Assembly (NCBI RefSeq): GCF_001662075.1
Contig: NZ_LYPL01000004.1
Coordinates: 124,001-188,000 of the forward strand
Reading direction: 5' to 3'
DNA: 64,000 nucleotides
DNA from: Rhizobium bangladeshense
GTDB taxonomy: Bacteria; Pseudomonadota; Alphaproteobacteria; Rhizobiales; Rhizobiaceae
Both the position numbers and the translations under genes were made by a program. Positions 17,321-27,339 of this stretch are shown here, piece after piece (the stretch's first letter is position 1; each line of letters begins with the position of its first letter). The notes under the pieces were generated by a model that was not told where the DNA came from, made no database searches, and saw nothing but the letters and a program-made list of their open reading frames with translations.

Positions 17321-18154
17321 ATGTCCCGTCGTCGCACAAGCTTCAACACGGCACTCACCTACGCCGCCGGCCTCCTCTTCCTGGCAATCTTCGTTGGGCC
17401 GATCCTATGGTTTATCGCTCTTGCCGTTCGCCCGGCCGAAACGGCCTTCACCATGCCGCCGCAAATTACCTTCGAGCCCAATCTCGACGCATTCCGGCAC
17501 ATCCTCGTCGATCCCGGCACCAACGCACCGCAACTGGTCAACAGCCTGATCGTCGCAATCGGCGCCGTGTTACTCAATCTGCCCTTTTCCGTTCCTGCTG
17601 CCTACGCGTTGTCCCGCTTCAAGCTGCGCGGCAAGAAAAACATCATGTTGTGGTACCTCGGCTTGCTGATGGCCCCGCCAGTCGCGTTCCTGATCCCTTA
17701 TTTCATCCTCATCACGCGCATCGGTCTCCAGGGTTCCTACTTCTCGATGGTCCTCGTCCTGCAGACGCTGACGATCCCGTTTTCCGTCTGGTTGATGAAG
17801 AGTTTCATCGACGAGGTGCCGGTGGAACTGGAGGAGGCCGCTCGCGTCGACGGCGCCCGTTGGTACACGATTATGTTGCGCATCACGCTACCGATCGTGC
17901 GTCCCGGCATCATCGTAACCTCGATGTTTGCCTTCGTGTTCGCATGGAACAACGCGGCTTTCCCGCTGGTGCTGAGTTCGCGCTCCACCGCCACCCTCCC
18001 GATCGGAACACTTGGATATTTCGCGACAAGCGGCGTGACGTGGAACTACATCGCCGCCGCCGCAGTGCTCGCGATGATACCGCCGATGATCATCTTCCTT
18101 GTTTTCGATCGATACGTCGTTCGAGGCCTCACCTTCGGTTCGGTGAAGGGCTGA
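17321..18154 (+). CDS. Sugar ABC transporter permease 2 (MalG/UgpE-type)
   Basis: A 277-residue permease. The start is ATG 17321 (MSRRRTSFNT) with GAGGAG upstream, just after the TAA of permease 1; a longer in-frame opening overlaps the previous gene and is discarded. It has six hydrophobic segments, and the EAA loop VELEEAARVDGARWYTIMLR sits near residue 170 followed by ITLPIV. It pairs with permease 1. Confidence 0.92.
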   Translation: MSRRRTSFNTALTYAAGLLFLAIFVGPILWFIALAVRPAETAFTMPPQITFEPNLDAFRHILVDPGTNAPQLVNSLIVAIGAVLLNLPFSVPAAYALSRFKLRGKKNIMLWYLGLLMAPPVAFLIPYFILITRIGLQGSYFSMVLVLQTLTIPFSVWLMKSFIDEVPVELEEAARVDGARWYTIMLRITLPIVRPGIIVTSMFAFVFAWNNAAFPLVLSSRSTATLPIGTLGYFATSGVTWNYIAAAAVLAMIPPMIIFLVFDRYVVRGLTFGSVKG

Positions 18155-18181
18155 GCTTTCCCTTATGAATGGAGTAATGCA

Positions 18182-19207
18182 ATGAACAAACTGCGAATGG
18201 GCGTCATCGGCGCCGGTCTTTGGGGCGGCAATCATGCCCATACCTTTAATGTCTTGCCGGAGACCGAGCTGGTCGGCGTCTGTGACCTCGATGAGGGCAG
18301 GGCGCTGAAGATGAAGGAAACCTACCGCGCAACGCAGGCCTTTACCGACTATCAGAAGCTGATCTCAAGCGATCAGATCGATGCCATCTCGGTTGCGACA
18401 CCTGACTTTACCCACACGCCGATCATTCTGGCCGCTCTGAAAGCCGACAAACACGTATTGAGCGAAAAACCGCTTGCGACGACAGTGCGCGAAGCCGAGG
18501 AAATTGCTGCGGCCGCCGCAAAGTCCAAGGGCAAGCTGATGATCGATTTCCATAATCGTGTGAATCCAATCCTCGCCCAGGTTCGTGACATGATTCAAGG
18601 CGGTCAGATCGGCTTGGCAAAGCACGGCACTGCGCGTCTCTCGAATACGACATTCGTTCCGTTCGAAATGCTGAGCTGGGCCGCGAAGTCTTCTGCACTC
18701 TGGTTCCTGGGCAGTCATCTGGTGGATGTCCTGCGCTTCATCCTGGCGGACGAGGTCGTACGGGTTTATGCCGTCGCCCGCTCGGGGACCCTGTCGGCCG
18801 GCGGCGTGGATACAAAGGATTTCCATGTCTCGGTGCTTGAATTTTCCAAGGGCACGGTGGTGACCGTGGAGAACAGCTGGATCCTGTCGCGTGACAATCC
18901 TTCGCTTGTCGATTTCAAGATCGAGTTTGTCGGCGAAAAGGGCCAGGTCCAGGCGGACCCCACCCACAATGGCGGCCTGCGAAAGATCGTCGACGGCGGA
19001 TTAAAATACAATGACTATATCGGCATAACACCAACCGGCGCGACGCGCATCGGCGGCTTTGTCCTGGAATCCATCGCTCGCTTTGTCGATAGCGTCGTGC
19101 GCGACGCTCCGCTACTGGCAGATGCACAGGACGGCCTGGCGAACACCAAGACCCTGGCAGCCATCGAGGAATCCGTCGCGACCGGCAAGGCTGTGAACAT
19201 CGGCTAG
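18182..19207 (+). CDS. Gfo/Idh/MocA-family oxidoreductase
   Basis: A 341-residue NAD(P)-dependent dehydrogenase. The Rossmann loop GVIGAGLWGGNHA is near residue 7 and the conserved EKPLA near 96; the C-terminal alpha/beta substrate domain begins near residue 130. Family members oxidise sugars or inositols. Its place between permease and ATPase genes means it probably acts on the imported substrate. The start ATG 18182 has a GGAG about 9 bases upstream. Confidence 0.88.
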   Translation: MNKLRMGVIGAGLWGGNHAHTFNVLPETELVGVCDLDEGRALKMKETYRATQAFTDYQKLISSDQIDAISVATPDFTHTPIILAALKADKHVLSEKPLATTVREAEEIAAAAAKSKGKLMIDFHNRVNPILAQVRDMIQGGQIGLAKHGTARLSNTTFVPFEMLSWAAKSSALWFLGSHLVDVLRFILADEVVRVYAVARSGTLSAGGVDTKDFHVSVLEFSKGTVVTVENSWILSRDNPSLVDFKIEFVGEKGQVQADPTHNGGLRKIVDGGLKYNDYIGITPTGATRIGGFVLESIARFVDSVVRDAPLLADAQDGLANTKTLAAIEESVATGKAVNIG

Positions 19208-19286
19208 AGCCGGAACCAAAAGCGCGGGGCATGTCCGGACGAACAGTGCGGCTTGCCTCGCTTGAAAATACGGGGAGTAAATAAAA

Positions 19287-20453
19287 ATGGCGTCCATGAC
19301 CTTCGACGGGATCGGCAAGACCTTTCCGGACGGAACCGTTGCCGTTGCGAATGTAAGTTTTTCGGTCGCCAACGGAGAATTCGTCGTGTTGGTCGGCCCG
19401 TCCGGTTGTGGCAAGTCGACATTATTGCGGATAGCAGCGGGTCTTGAAACGCTCAACAGCGGCCGGTTGCTCATGGATGACGCTGATGTCACCGAGACTG
19501 AGCCCCAGGACCGGGATATCGCGATGGTTTTTCAGAACTACGCGCTTTACCCCCATATGACTGTCTACGACAATATGGCCTTCGGTCTGCAGCAGCGCAA
19601 AATGCCCAAGGACAAGATCGATAAGCTGGTGCGTGACGCGGCGGAAATGCTCGACCTTACCCGCTATCTCGAACGCAAACCAGGGGCGTTGTCCGGTGGT
19701 CAGCGCCAACGTGTGGCAATGGGTCGGGCGATCGTTCGCCATCCCATGGCCTTCCTGATGGACGAGCCGCTTTCAAACCTTGATGCCAAGCTCCGCGTAC
19801 AGATGCGCGGCGAACTGAAGCTGCTCAACCAGCGGCTCGGCGTAACGACGCTCTACGTAACCCACGACCAGGTCGAAGCCATGACCATGGGCGATCGTGT
19901 CGCTGTGCTGAAGCCAGTATTCAATGGAGAGGAGAGCAATCTTCAGCAGATCGACACCCCGCAAATGCTCTACGACAAGCCCGCCAACCTCTTTGTCGCG
20001 GGCTTCATCGGATCGCCCGCGATGAATTTTGTGCGCGTCGAGCTGACTGCGGAAGCCGGGTCACTCAAAGCTGCGGTAACTGGAACGCAGATATCCTTCT
20101 CCGTCGCCGCCAAGCCGGCACTTTCGGAATATAAAGGCCGGCAGGTCATCGTTGGAATTCGCCCGGAGATGTTTCTGGTTTGCCCCGCGTCTGAAGCCCT
20201 CTTCAACGAGCAGGTCCCGGTTGCCGAAGCGCTGGGAGCCGACACCTTCGTCTTTTTCGACATCGCGTCACCGCCGGTCAACGTAAACGATGCCGAAGAT
20301 ACCGAAGACTTTCCAAACAAAGGTAACAACCGACTTGTCGCGCGGATCCCACCGGCGCTCACACCGCGTCCCAACCAACATTTGCCGCTCACTGTCGATC
20401 TGGAGAAATTGCACTGGTTCGATCCGGTAACCGGAACTGCGATCCGAGACTGA
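19287..20453 (+). CDS. Sugar ABC transporter ATPase (MalK/UgpC-type)
   Basis: A 388-residue ATPase. Walker A GPSGCGKST is near residue 37, the signature LSGGQRQRVAMGRAI near 135, Walker B FLMDEPLSNLDAK near 156, the H-loop VTHDQVEAMT near 192, and a C-terminal regulatory TOBE domain from about residue 240. It completes the importer of this operon. The C-terminal region contains an acidic insertion (NDAEDTEDFPNKGNN near residue 335) not usual in MalK. Confidence 0.92.
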   Translation: MASMTFDGIGKTFPDGTVAVANVSFSVANGEFVVLVGPSGCGKSTLLRIAAGLETLNSGRLLMDDADVTETEPQDRDIAMVFQNYALYPHMTVYDNMAFGLQQRKMPKDKIDKLVRDAAEMLDLTRYLERKPGALSGGQRQRVAMGRAIVRHPMAFLMDEPLSNLDAKLRVQMRGELKLLNQRLGVTTLYVTHDQVEAMTMGDRVAVLKPVFNGEESNLQQIDTPQMLYDKPANLFVAGFIGSPAMNFVRVELTAEAGSLKAAVTGTQISFSVAAKPALSEYKGRQVIVGIRPEMFLVCPASEALFNEQVPVAEALGADTFVFFDIASPPVNVNDAEDTEDFPNKGNNRLVARIPPALTPRPNQHLPLTVDLEKLHWFDPVTGTAIRD

Positions 20454-20632
20454 CAGGACATCCGCAAATTATCGCCACACTAGGAATTCAAGTCTTTTCT
20501 CCTGCCCTCCCAGGCAACTTGGCTGTCGTCGAATACGAGGTCGGCGGCAGCCATTTTTTTCTTCGGATTCCGAATTTTGAAATGCAGAACCTGAACATTC
20601 ATGCACCGTGACAGAGCTTAGAGGAGTGGCTT

Positions 20633-22540
20633 GTGAAACATGTTTCCATTGTCGGGAAGTTCTTTGTCATCATGGCCATTTTTGGTGTCACGGCGCTGGG
20701 ACTGACATTCTATCAGAGCCGCCAGATGCTTGCGGTAAACGACGGTTACCAAGGGCTTCTCGACCGGGATGCATCTGCAGCGCTTCGATTGACACAGTCA
20801 AACAGAAGTCTCGAAACGGCGCGTGCCAGCATCAGCGACATGGTGATGACGCGGTCGAAAGAAGCGAAGGCGCGGGCAGAAGCAGGTCTGAATGACGCGC
20901 GAGAGAACTTCGTCAGGTTCATGGATCTGGCCATCCAGGCAGTTCCCGAGCAGGGTGAACTGCCGAAGTTGAAGGCGGATGGATTCTCTGTCCTGACCGA
21001 CACGTGTGGTGCAGCGGTCGCTGTGGCCCGCGGCGCGACCAGTGAAGCCGAGCTTGCCATGGTACAGCAACTCTATCTGACTTTATGTCAACCCGCCTTC
21101 GCTGCCATTTCACCGAGGTTTACGTCCGTGACGGAAGAACTCGCTTCAGACGCGGAGCAAAAGCGTGCTGATGTTTTACGCGTTGTCGGTGACACGTCAG
21201 TAGTGAGTTTGGGAGCAGCGATTGCCGCACTGCTCGCCGTCTCATGCTTTGGTTTCATCACAATTCGCTCCTGGTTGGTCAAACCTATCAAGCAGATGGT
21301 TTCGACGATGAAGGTCATTGCCGAGGGCGATCTGACGTTGTCTGTTGAGGGAACGATCCGCCGTGACGAGATCGGATCCATGGCCCGCGCAGTGCAAATC
21401 TTTAAGGACAACGAGTTACGGACACGCGATCTCGAAAAGGATGTAGAGGCCAGTCGTGGGGCAAGCGAGATCGAACGTACCCGCCTCGCCGACACCGAGC
21501 GCCAGCGGGCACGTGATATGGCGGAGGCCACGGCCGGGCTGGCTGAGGGCCTGAAGCAGCTTGCGGGCGGCAACCTCGTGTTCAGTCTCGACGTCAGTTT
21601 CGCTGAGGATTTCGAACCATTGCGCGCAAATTTCAACGCCGCTGTTGTTCAACTCGCTGAAAGCCTGAGAGCCGTGTCGCACACTACCAGATCGATAAAT
21701 GATGGCGCGCAGGAGATCGCTTTGAGCGCGCAGGACCTGTCCCGGCGGACTGAGCATCAGGCCGCTTCTCTGGAGGAAACTGCCGCCTCCCTCGATCAGA
21801 TCACCCAGAATATCGCCAGCTCTAGCACGCGCACGGCGGAAGCCCGACACGTTGCGGTCGAGGCGAACAAATCCGCCCGTCATTCCGGGAAAGTTGTTTC
21901 CAGCGCTGTCGCAGCAATGCAGCGGATCGAACATTCTTCCTCGCAGATATCGGCTATTGTCGGCGTGATCGACGAAATCGCGTTTCAGACCAATCTCCTG
22001 GCCCTCAATGCAGGCGTTGAAGCGGCACGGTCCGGCGAGGCCGGAAAGGGCTTTGCAGTCGTTGCACAGGAGGTGCGGGAGCTTGCTCAACGCTCAGCGC
22101 ACGCAGCAAAGGAGATAAAGGACCTGATCCTCAATTCCGTTGACGAGGTCAGCAGTGGCGTCACGCTGGTTTGCGATACCGGTGAGACGCTCAAGATAAT
22201 CGAGGAACAAATCGTGTTGATCAACACCCAGCTTGATGCAGTCACGGTTGCTTCCAATGAGCAGTCGGCAACTCTTTCCGAGATCAATCGGACCATCAAT
22301 CAATTGGATCAAGTTACGCAGCAAAATGCTGCCATGGCCGAGGAGTCCACGGCTGCAAGTACTGCACTTGCCGCAGAGGCAAAGCGGCTGCGGTCGATCG
22401 TCGCCGGGTTTCAGATTGACATCGGCAATGGGATCTCTGACCAGCGAACCGATCAGACCAACGCCGGTACAGCGTCAATGTCTTCACCACCGCGACTTAG
22501 GCTGGGAAAGGGTGCGCACCCAGCCGGAACATTGAGATAG
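20633..22540 (+). CDS. Methyl-accepting chemotaxis protein
   Basis: A 635-residue chemoreceptor with GTG start preceded by GAGGAG. TM1 is about residues 5-26, a periplasmic sensor of about 160 residues follows, and TM2 is about 188-210. A HAMP domain ([18 protein letters not shown]) follows, then a second HAMP-like segment near 300, and then the signalling domain with the conserved hairpin tip ([38 protein letters not shown]). No CheR-tethering pentapeptide is visible at the C-terminus. It lies just after the sugar ABC operon and may sense the same substrate, perhaps through the binding protein. The latter point is inference. Confidence 0.93.
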   Translation: MKHVSIVGKFFVIMAIFGVTALGLTFYQSRQMLAVNDGYQGLLDRDASAALRLTQSNRSLETARASISDMVMTRSKEAKARAEAGLNDARENFVRFMDLAIQAVPEQGELPKLKADGFSVLTDTCGAAVAVARGATSEAELAMVQQLYLTLCQPAFAAISPRFTSVTEELASDAEQKRADVLRVVGDTSVVSLGAAIAALLAVSCFGFITIRSWLVKPIKQMVSTMKVIAEGDLTLSVEGTIRRDEIGSMARAVQIFKDNELRTRDLEKDVEASRGASEIERTRLADTERQRARDMAEATAGLAEGLKQLAGGNLVFSLDVSFAEDFEPLRANFNAAVVQLAESLRAVSHTTRSINDGAQEIALSAQDLSRRTEHQAASLEETAASLDQITQNIASSSTRTAEARHVAVEANKSARHSGKVVSSAVAAMQRIEHSSSQISAIVGVIDEIAFQTNLLALNAGVEAARSGEAGKGFAVVAQEVRELAQRSAHAAKEIKDLILNSVDEVSSGVTLVCDTGETLKIIEEQIVLINTQLDAVTVASNEQSATLSEINRTINQLDQVTQQNAAMAEESTAASTALAAEAKRLRSIVAGFQIDIGNGISDQRTDQTNAGTASMSSPPRLRLGKGAHPAGTLR

Positions 22541-22598
22541 CTCGGCAGCGCCATTTGGTGCCGTACAATACATACCCGAGGATCGCATGCGGAGGCCG

Positions 22599-23873
22599 TT
22601 AGATGACGAAATTCAGCAATTCAGAAAGAAGCAGACTGGCGGCACCGCGTAGAGCAGCCAGGCATTCGCCATCTCCGAAAACAAGGGCGATATCATCACC
22701 TGGGCGATGAAATACCAGATCGTGGAAGCTTTCCTGAATCAGACGAAGAATGGGGCCTCCCCCCCGCACAATGTCCCCGTGAATAACAATGAAATTCGGC
22801 GCCATAAACTGCTGGAGGTTCGCCAGGCCAACCGCGATATTGAACGCGTAGTCGCGAATGAGATCTCTCGCGCCCGGCACGTCCTTGTCGGCCAGCGTCG
22901 ACAATCGGCTCACATCCAGGGAGAGAGGTCGTGGCAACCGCCTGACCTTAGCTTCGGTCCTTAGCCACTTCGAGCTGGCGATCGTTTCCCAGCATCCGCG
23001 TCTGCCGCACTGGCACATCCGACCTTTGATGTCTACGGTCGTATGACCGATTTCACCACCTGCACCTGCGGGTCCGCGATAGAGATGTCCATCAAGGTAA
23101 AGCGCTCCGCCCAAAGTCTCTCCGATATAGACCGAGGCGAAGTTCCTCCGACCGCGGCCCTGTCCAAACCAGCGATCCCCAACGAGTAACGCCCTCGTAT
23201 CCTGATCGACGCAGACTGTGACTCCGAAACGCTTGTTCAATTCGGTTTCGAGCGGAAATCCATCGAGGAAAGGCGCAAGGCCGACGGTCACGATCGTGCC
23301 AGTCTCCGTATTGATCATTCCTGCGACGGCTACACCGATCCCCAAGATCGGCTTTCCAAATGCGACGGCTTCTTCGATACAGGTGCTTATAATACGGAAT
23401 GCGTCGGCCGCATTTGCTACGTTCTTCGGGAAGTAGACGACATTTTGCGCATAGACCTCGCCCTCCAAAGAGACCAAACACGCACTCACTCGGTCGTGCA
23501 GCAGGAGCACCGCGCAAATTGGCCTTGCGTCCTTGGAAAACCACAATTTGGTAGCCGGCTTGCCGCCTGTTTCATTGGGAGGGATCACCTCTCCTTCTGC
23601 AAGCACCCCCTGATCGAGTAAAGGCTGCACAATCCCACCGATAGTTCCTCGAGTCACACCGGTAACGCGGGCCAGATCCGCCCTGCTAGATGCTCCTATG
23701 TCGTACAAAGCTTGTAGCAATCGTCCTCGATTTGCGGCCCCTAAAGTTCCCATCGAGATTAGTTTTTGAGCCAACATAATGCCCTTACCGCTTTCGCTTT
23801 TATGGCTATCGTCAGGGCTGCTCTCATTCTCTCCAAGCCGGAAAGCTTGAAGTCTTTTTATCAACGAGTCCAT
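22599..23873 (-). CDS. ROK-family transcriptional repressor (paralogue of the one at 13322-14581)
   Basis: A 424-residue ROK repressor. The winged helix reads ANRGRLLQALYDIGASSRAD and GVTRGTIGGIVQPLLDQ, and the sugar/zinc block is GAGGEIGH followed by CQCGRRGCWE. The N-terminus carries an extra, polar 35-residue extension; MLAQKLISMG further in is an alternative start. It is similar over nearly its whole length to the ROK gene at 13322-14581. It closes the region convergent with the chemoreceptor gene, while its 5' end faces the DegT aminotransferase gene across about 430 bases. Confidence 0.87.
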   Translation of the reverse strand: MDSLIKRLQAFRLGENESSPDDSHKSESGKGIMLAQKLISMGTLGAANRGRLLQALYDIGASSRADLARVTGVTRGTIGGIVQPLLDQGVLAEGEVIPPNETGGKPATKLWFSKDARPICAVLLLHDRVSACLVSLEGEVYAQNVVYFPKNVANAADAFRIISTCIEEAVAFGKPILGIGVAVAGMINTETGTIVTVGLAPFLDGFPLETELNKRFGVTVCVDQDTRALLVGDRWFGQGRGRRNFASVYIGETLGGALYLDGHLYRGPAGAGGEIGHTTVDIKGRMCQCGRRGCWETIASSKWLRTEAKVRRLPRPLSLDVSRLSTLADKDVPGARDLIRDYAFNIAVGLANLQQFMAPNFIVIHGDIVRGGGPILRLIQESFHDLVFHRPGDDIALVFGDGECLAALRGAASLLLSELLNFVI

Positions 23874-24304
23874 TTCATCCGATCCTGTTTATGAATCCAA
23901 CTGAGCCGCAACAGTGAGCACTACCGACCGGCTAATCGGAGCTTCCCATTCGGACGGTCTCGGATTCTGGCGTTAGAGCCACCTGGGTTCCTTAAACGCG
24001 TCTTATGACCATGGAAAACCATGAAGGATCCCCTCACAAGCCTTTCTTCAATGACCTCAGATGTCCGAGCAATCGTTAAAAAACAATTGAAACGTCGACG
24101 TAACCAGCCGAAGCGGAGCGGCTCTAACGGTTGGACCAAGCAGTCTACGCAACCATGTTCGGAAATCGGTATTTACTTGTCTATATTACACTTCCCAAAT
24201 ATATATTATTATATACTTATTTTTATACCGACTTTTAACTTTTGCATCTCCGAAAACGGTGCTAGCGATTGTGAGGGCTGATCAGCATTTCAATGAACGA
24301 TTGA
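23874..24304. other. AT-rich divergent intergenic region
   Basis: About 430 bases lie between the ROK gene and the DegT-type gene. I see no convincing gene. The stretch 24170-24245 is strikingly AT-rich (runs such as AATATATATTATTATATA) against a GC-rich background, as is common for a promoter or for horizontally acquired DNA. Short open frames here look like chance. Confidence 0.5.
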
Positions 24305-25603
24305 TTGGACAATGCAATGAACGGATTTGGTGCACCAGAGCGCAAAACGCGCAACGCGCAAGGTGCTTGCGCAGCCGAGAAGCTCGCCATTTTCGGTGGG
24401 ACGCCTGTGATCCCTCTGGGACGCGTCATACCTTGGCCCGCGGCAGAGAAAAAGCACTTGGATGCGCTTCGCGGAGTTGTGGATAGTGGAAAATATCACC
24501 GCGTCAATCATCCAATTGTCAGCGATTTAGAGCAGAATCTTGCGAGGTGGATTGGGAAGTGGCAAGTGCGCGCTGTTGGCAGCGGAACGGCGGCTATTCA
24601 CATTGAACTCGACTACGTCAAGGAGCGCGGAGAGCAAGTTGTTACCGCGGCACTGAATTGGCCGGGAGCGGTCGGACCAATTACAATCAATGGCCTTGAA
24701 CCCGTCTTCGTCGATGTCGACATGAGCGTAGCCGGAATTGATCAGCGGGCGGCCGCTGAGAGGTTCAACCCCAACGTCGCTGCAGTTCTGATTACGCACC
24801 TTTTCGGGAACAATGTTCTCGTCCCCGATGGAAGGCATGCTGCGCGTGCTCAGGGAATTGCAGTGATAGACGACATCTGCCAATCGATCGCAGCCGCGAA
24901 AGTAATCGTCGGCGGCTCTCATCTTGATACAGACGCACTCGCTCTTTCCGGAAACGGCGCTAAACACCTTGGGGCCGGCGAGCTGGGATTTGTCATAACG
25001 GAGGACGCCGACCTAATTGCACATGTTGATCGCGTATCGCTGTCAAGCTCGTCTCGCAGCGGAGCGCGAATATTTTCACCTCTTTCCCAAGGATACAATT
25101 ACCGGCCCAACGTATTCTCTTCATCTATTGCGAAGCTGCGGGTCACAGAGATGGATGCGCAACTCGAAATCCGAAGAGACAACAGTAATCTGTTATGGGA
25201 GATGATCAGCGACCTAGCGGGTATACTTCCGCTTTTCGACCCGTCAGACTGCGACCATTCGATGCTCAATTTTCCTTTGCGCATTGAACCTGAGGCGCTT
25301 GGCTTTGCGCCAGGTCCGGCTGCGAGGGATTTCGTCGTCAAATCGCTGCAGGCCGAAGGTGTGCCTATCTGTGTTTGGCTCACGAAGCCCGTTTTTGAAT
25401 ACCTCCCGGAAATTCGCAACAACTGGAACGCCGCCGATTTTCCAAACACCGTGAAAATATTGGATACGATGTTCTACGTCTCCGAGATCGCGCCGCCCAA
25501 CGGTGGCGAGTTGATGCACCTTTACGCAGATGCTTTTCATAAGGTTTGGAGTGCTCTTCATAAGCAGGGGCCGGAGATCGCCGCTGGAGCAATTTCCGGC
25601 TAA
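24305..25603 (+). CDS. DegT/DnrJ/EryC1/StrS-family PLP aminotransferase
   Basis: A 432-residue type I-fold PLP enzyme. The N-terminus shows LAIFGGTPVIPLG, typical of sugar or cyclitol aminotransferases of this family. Cofactor contacts include GSGTAAIH near residue 92 and VIDDICQSIAA near 190, and the Schiff-base lysine is in SGNGAKHLGAGELGF near 220. Members aminate keto-sugars or cyclitol ketones (for example inososes) in antibiotic and polysaccharide pathways. An ATG at 24317 is an alternative start. An HAD phosphatase, an acetyltransferase and, further on, a CapA-like gene and an exporter follow, suggesting biosynthesis of an amino-sugar-like product. The substrate is unknown. Confidence 0.88.
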   Translation: MDNAMNGFGAPERKTRNAQGACAAEKLAIFGGTPVIPLGRVIPWPAAEKKHLDALRGVVDSGKYHRVNHPIVSDLEQNLARWIGKWQVRAVGSGTAAIHIELDYVKERGEQVVTAALNWPGAVGPITINGLEPVFVDVDMSVAGIDQRAAAERFNPNVAAVLITHLFGNNVLVPDGRHAARAQGIAVIDDICQSIAAAKVIVGGSHLDTDALALSGNGAKHLGAGELGFVITEDADLIAHVDRVSLSSSSRSGARIFSPLSQGYNYRPNVFSSSIAKLRVTEMDAQLEIRRDNSNLLWEMISDLAGILPLFDPSDCDHSMLNFPLRIEPEALGFAPGPAARDFVVKSLQAEGVPICVWLTKPVFEYLPEIRNNWNAADFPNTVKILDTMFYVSEIAPPNGGELMHLYADAFHKVWSALHKQGPEIAAGAISG

Positions 25604-25740
25604 GCATCAAGCGTCGCGATAACTCCCCAGTGCCGCAATGGTCTACCCCCACAGCTTTTAAGCACTCCCTTCTCAATGGACAAAATCCGACGCTGCACTG
25701 GGACAAAACCCCAAGCCATTTCTACGACGAGGCTCCTTGT

Positions 25741-26412
25741 ATGTCTTTCTTAAAAAAACCGGAATTGTTGATCTTCGACTGCGACGGGGTCCTCGTCGAC
25801 AGCGAGCTTATCGCAACCGCAGTGCACATCGAAGCGTTGGCGAAGTGCGGCTATATGATATCCGCTGAAGAGTATAATGATCGCTTTGTGGGAATGACCG
25901 ACCAGCAGAGTTATTCAGTCATAGAATCCGAGCGAGGCCTCCGCCTACCAGAGAATCACCATGAAACTGTGATGGCCGAGATTGCAAATCGTTATGCGCG
26001 TGATCTGCGCGCGACCAGCGGCGTTCGGCAAACCTTGCAAGCTATCAATTTAAAGAAGTGCGTGGCCTCGAACAGTGACACTACAAAGCTTTGCTTGGCG
26101 CTTATAGTCACAGACCTACACAATTTTTTTTGGCCCCATGTCTTCAGCGCTTCGCAAGTTGCGCGTGGTAAGCCGGCTCCAGATCTCTTTCTGTTTGCAG
26201 CACAAAATATGAAGACGCCGGCCGACAGTTGTCTCGTTATTGAAGATAGTGTTGCTGGTACTCAGGCGGCGGTGGCTGCCGGGATGACGGTGATTGGCTT
26301 CGTGGGTGGCTCCCATTGCCTACCTCGGCACGGAGGTAAACTGGCAGAGGCAGGTGCTATAGAACTATTTAATGACATGGCGACACTGCCACAGATCCTG
26401 GCGGGTTTGTAA
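25741..26412 (+). CDS. HAD-superfamily phosphatase (beta-phosphoglucomutase-like)
   Basis: A 223-residue HAD hydrolase. Motif I is DCDGVLVDSE at residues 12-21, motif II is ASNSD near 104, the motif III lysine is in GKPAPDLF near 143, and motif IV is VIEDSVAG near 165; a helical cap sits between motifs I and II. The start is ATG 25741; earlier in-frame sequence is non-family. It probably dephosphorylates a sugar or cyclitol phosphate linked to the preceding aminotransferase, but the exact substrate is open. Confidence 0.85.
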   Translation: MSFLKKPELLIFDCDGVLVDSELIATAVHIEALAKCGYMISAEEYNDRFVGMTDQQSYSVIESERGLRLPENHHETVMAEIANRYARDLRATSGVRQTLQAINLKKCVASNSDTTKLCLALIVTDLHNFFWPHVFSASQVARGKPAPDLFLFAAQNMKTPADSCLVIEDSVAGTQAAVAAGMTVIGFVGGSHCLPRHGGKLAEAGAIELFNDMATLPQILAGL

Positions 26413-26555
26413 TCAGCAATTGCGCGATGGCGACCACTTGAGTCCCGGCGTCCCTGTCCAGGTCATCGTGGGTGATAGCATCAGGATAGTGCACGGTCTT
26501 CCTCGTTGACCTATCCGCGCTTGTTTGCTCGGACCGCTAAAGACATGGAGACACT

Positions 26556-27059
26556 ATGACCGAGAAACCAATGGCAGCTGAAACTCCGGTAACGATCGAT
26601 TACCTAGAAGAATTTCCGAATTTCCTCTCCGTTTGCACAAGCTGGGCCTTCGGACAATGGGGTTGTCAATCGTATGGCTCATATGAAAAAACGCGACGTG
26701 AGTTTGAAGCAGCAACGAGCAGTTCAATGCCGCTAACACTTATTGCCATTGAAAACGCGGTGCCCGCAGGAATGATTACGTTAGCTGATCGTGACTTCGA
26801 CGGAAAATCCAATCTATCCCCGTGGCTTAAGTCGTTGTATGTCCACCCATTCCACCGCAATAAAGGAATTGCCGCGTTGTTGATCGAGCGGCTAGAGCAG
26901 GAGGCATTGCGTCTCGGTTGCAAAAGCCTTTACCTGGTAACAGAGGACGCGCGCGTTCTTTACGAAAAGAGTGGCTGGCAGGCAATTGACTACGTCCAAA
27001 CATCGTTTGGCCCAGCAGATTTGATGACAAGGGTTTTGCCGGACACTCGTCGTGCCTGA
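26556..27059 (+). CDS. GNAT-family N-acetyltransferase
   Basis: A 167-residue acetyltransferase. The acetyl-CoA-binding motif A is LKSLYVHPFHRNKGIAALLI (about residues 90-109), with SLYLVTEDARVLYEKSGW as motif B. Its place after a DegT aminotransferase and an HAD phosphatase would fit N-acetylation of an amino-sugar-like product, but GNAT substrates cannot be read from sequence. The stop is followed by about 280 bases without a supported gene. Confidence 0.82.
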   Translation: MTEKPMAAETPVTIDYLEEFPNFLSVCTSWAFGQWGCQSYGSYEKTRREFEAATSSSMPLTLIAIENAVPAGMITLADRDFDGKSNLSPWLKSLYVHPFHRNKGIAALLIERLEQEALRLGCKSLYLVTEDARVLYEKSGWQAIDYVQTSFGPADLMTRVLPDTRRA

Positions 27060-27339
27060 GAACTCCTACGTCACACCCGTTGAGAACGCGATGTCGCCAC
27101 CCCTTTGGCGTGATCCGATTTCATGGACGATCTTGAAGTTGTTGTTGCAGCCATAACGCGAGTGATGACCGAGGCGCTGGGTAACAGTCTCTTTTCGCTG
27201 CGGTGGCCGTTCGTCCCTCTTCCTTTGCCACCGGTTCAGCCACTGCTGAGACGCTTGTGCTTTGGCAAAAAGCCCGCAGAACAACACGTACAGCATAGCG
27301 AAGCTATCCAACATTCTCATCGAAAGGCTCTGGATCTTT

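Noticed and set aside
24021..24281. Open frame in the AT-rich gap before the DegT gene
   Set aside because: Composition changes from basic to random hydrophobic within the AT-rich tract and no ribosome-binding site is seen.
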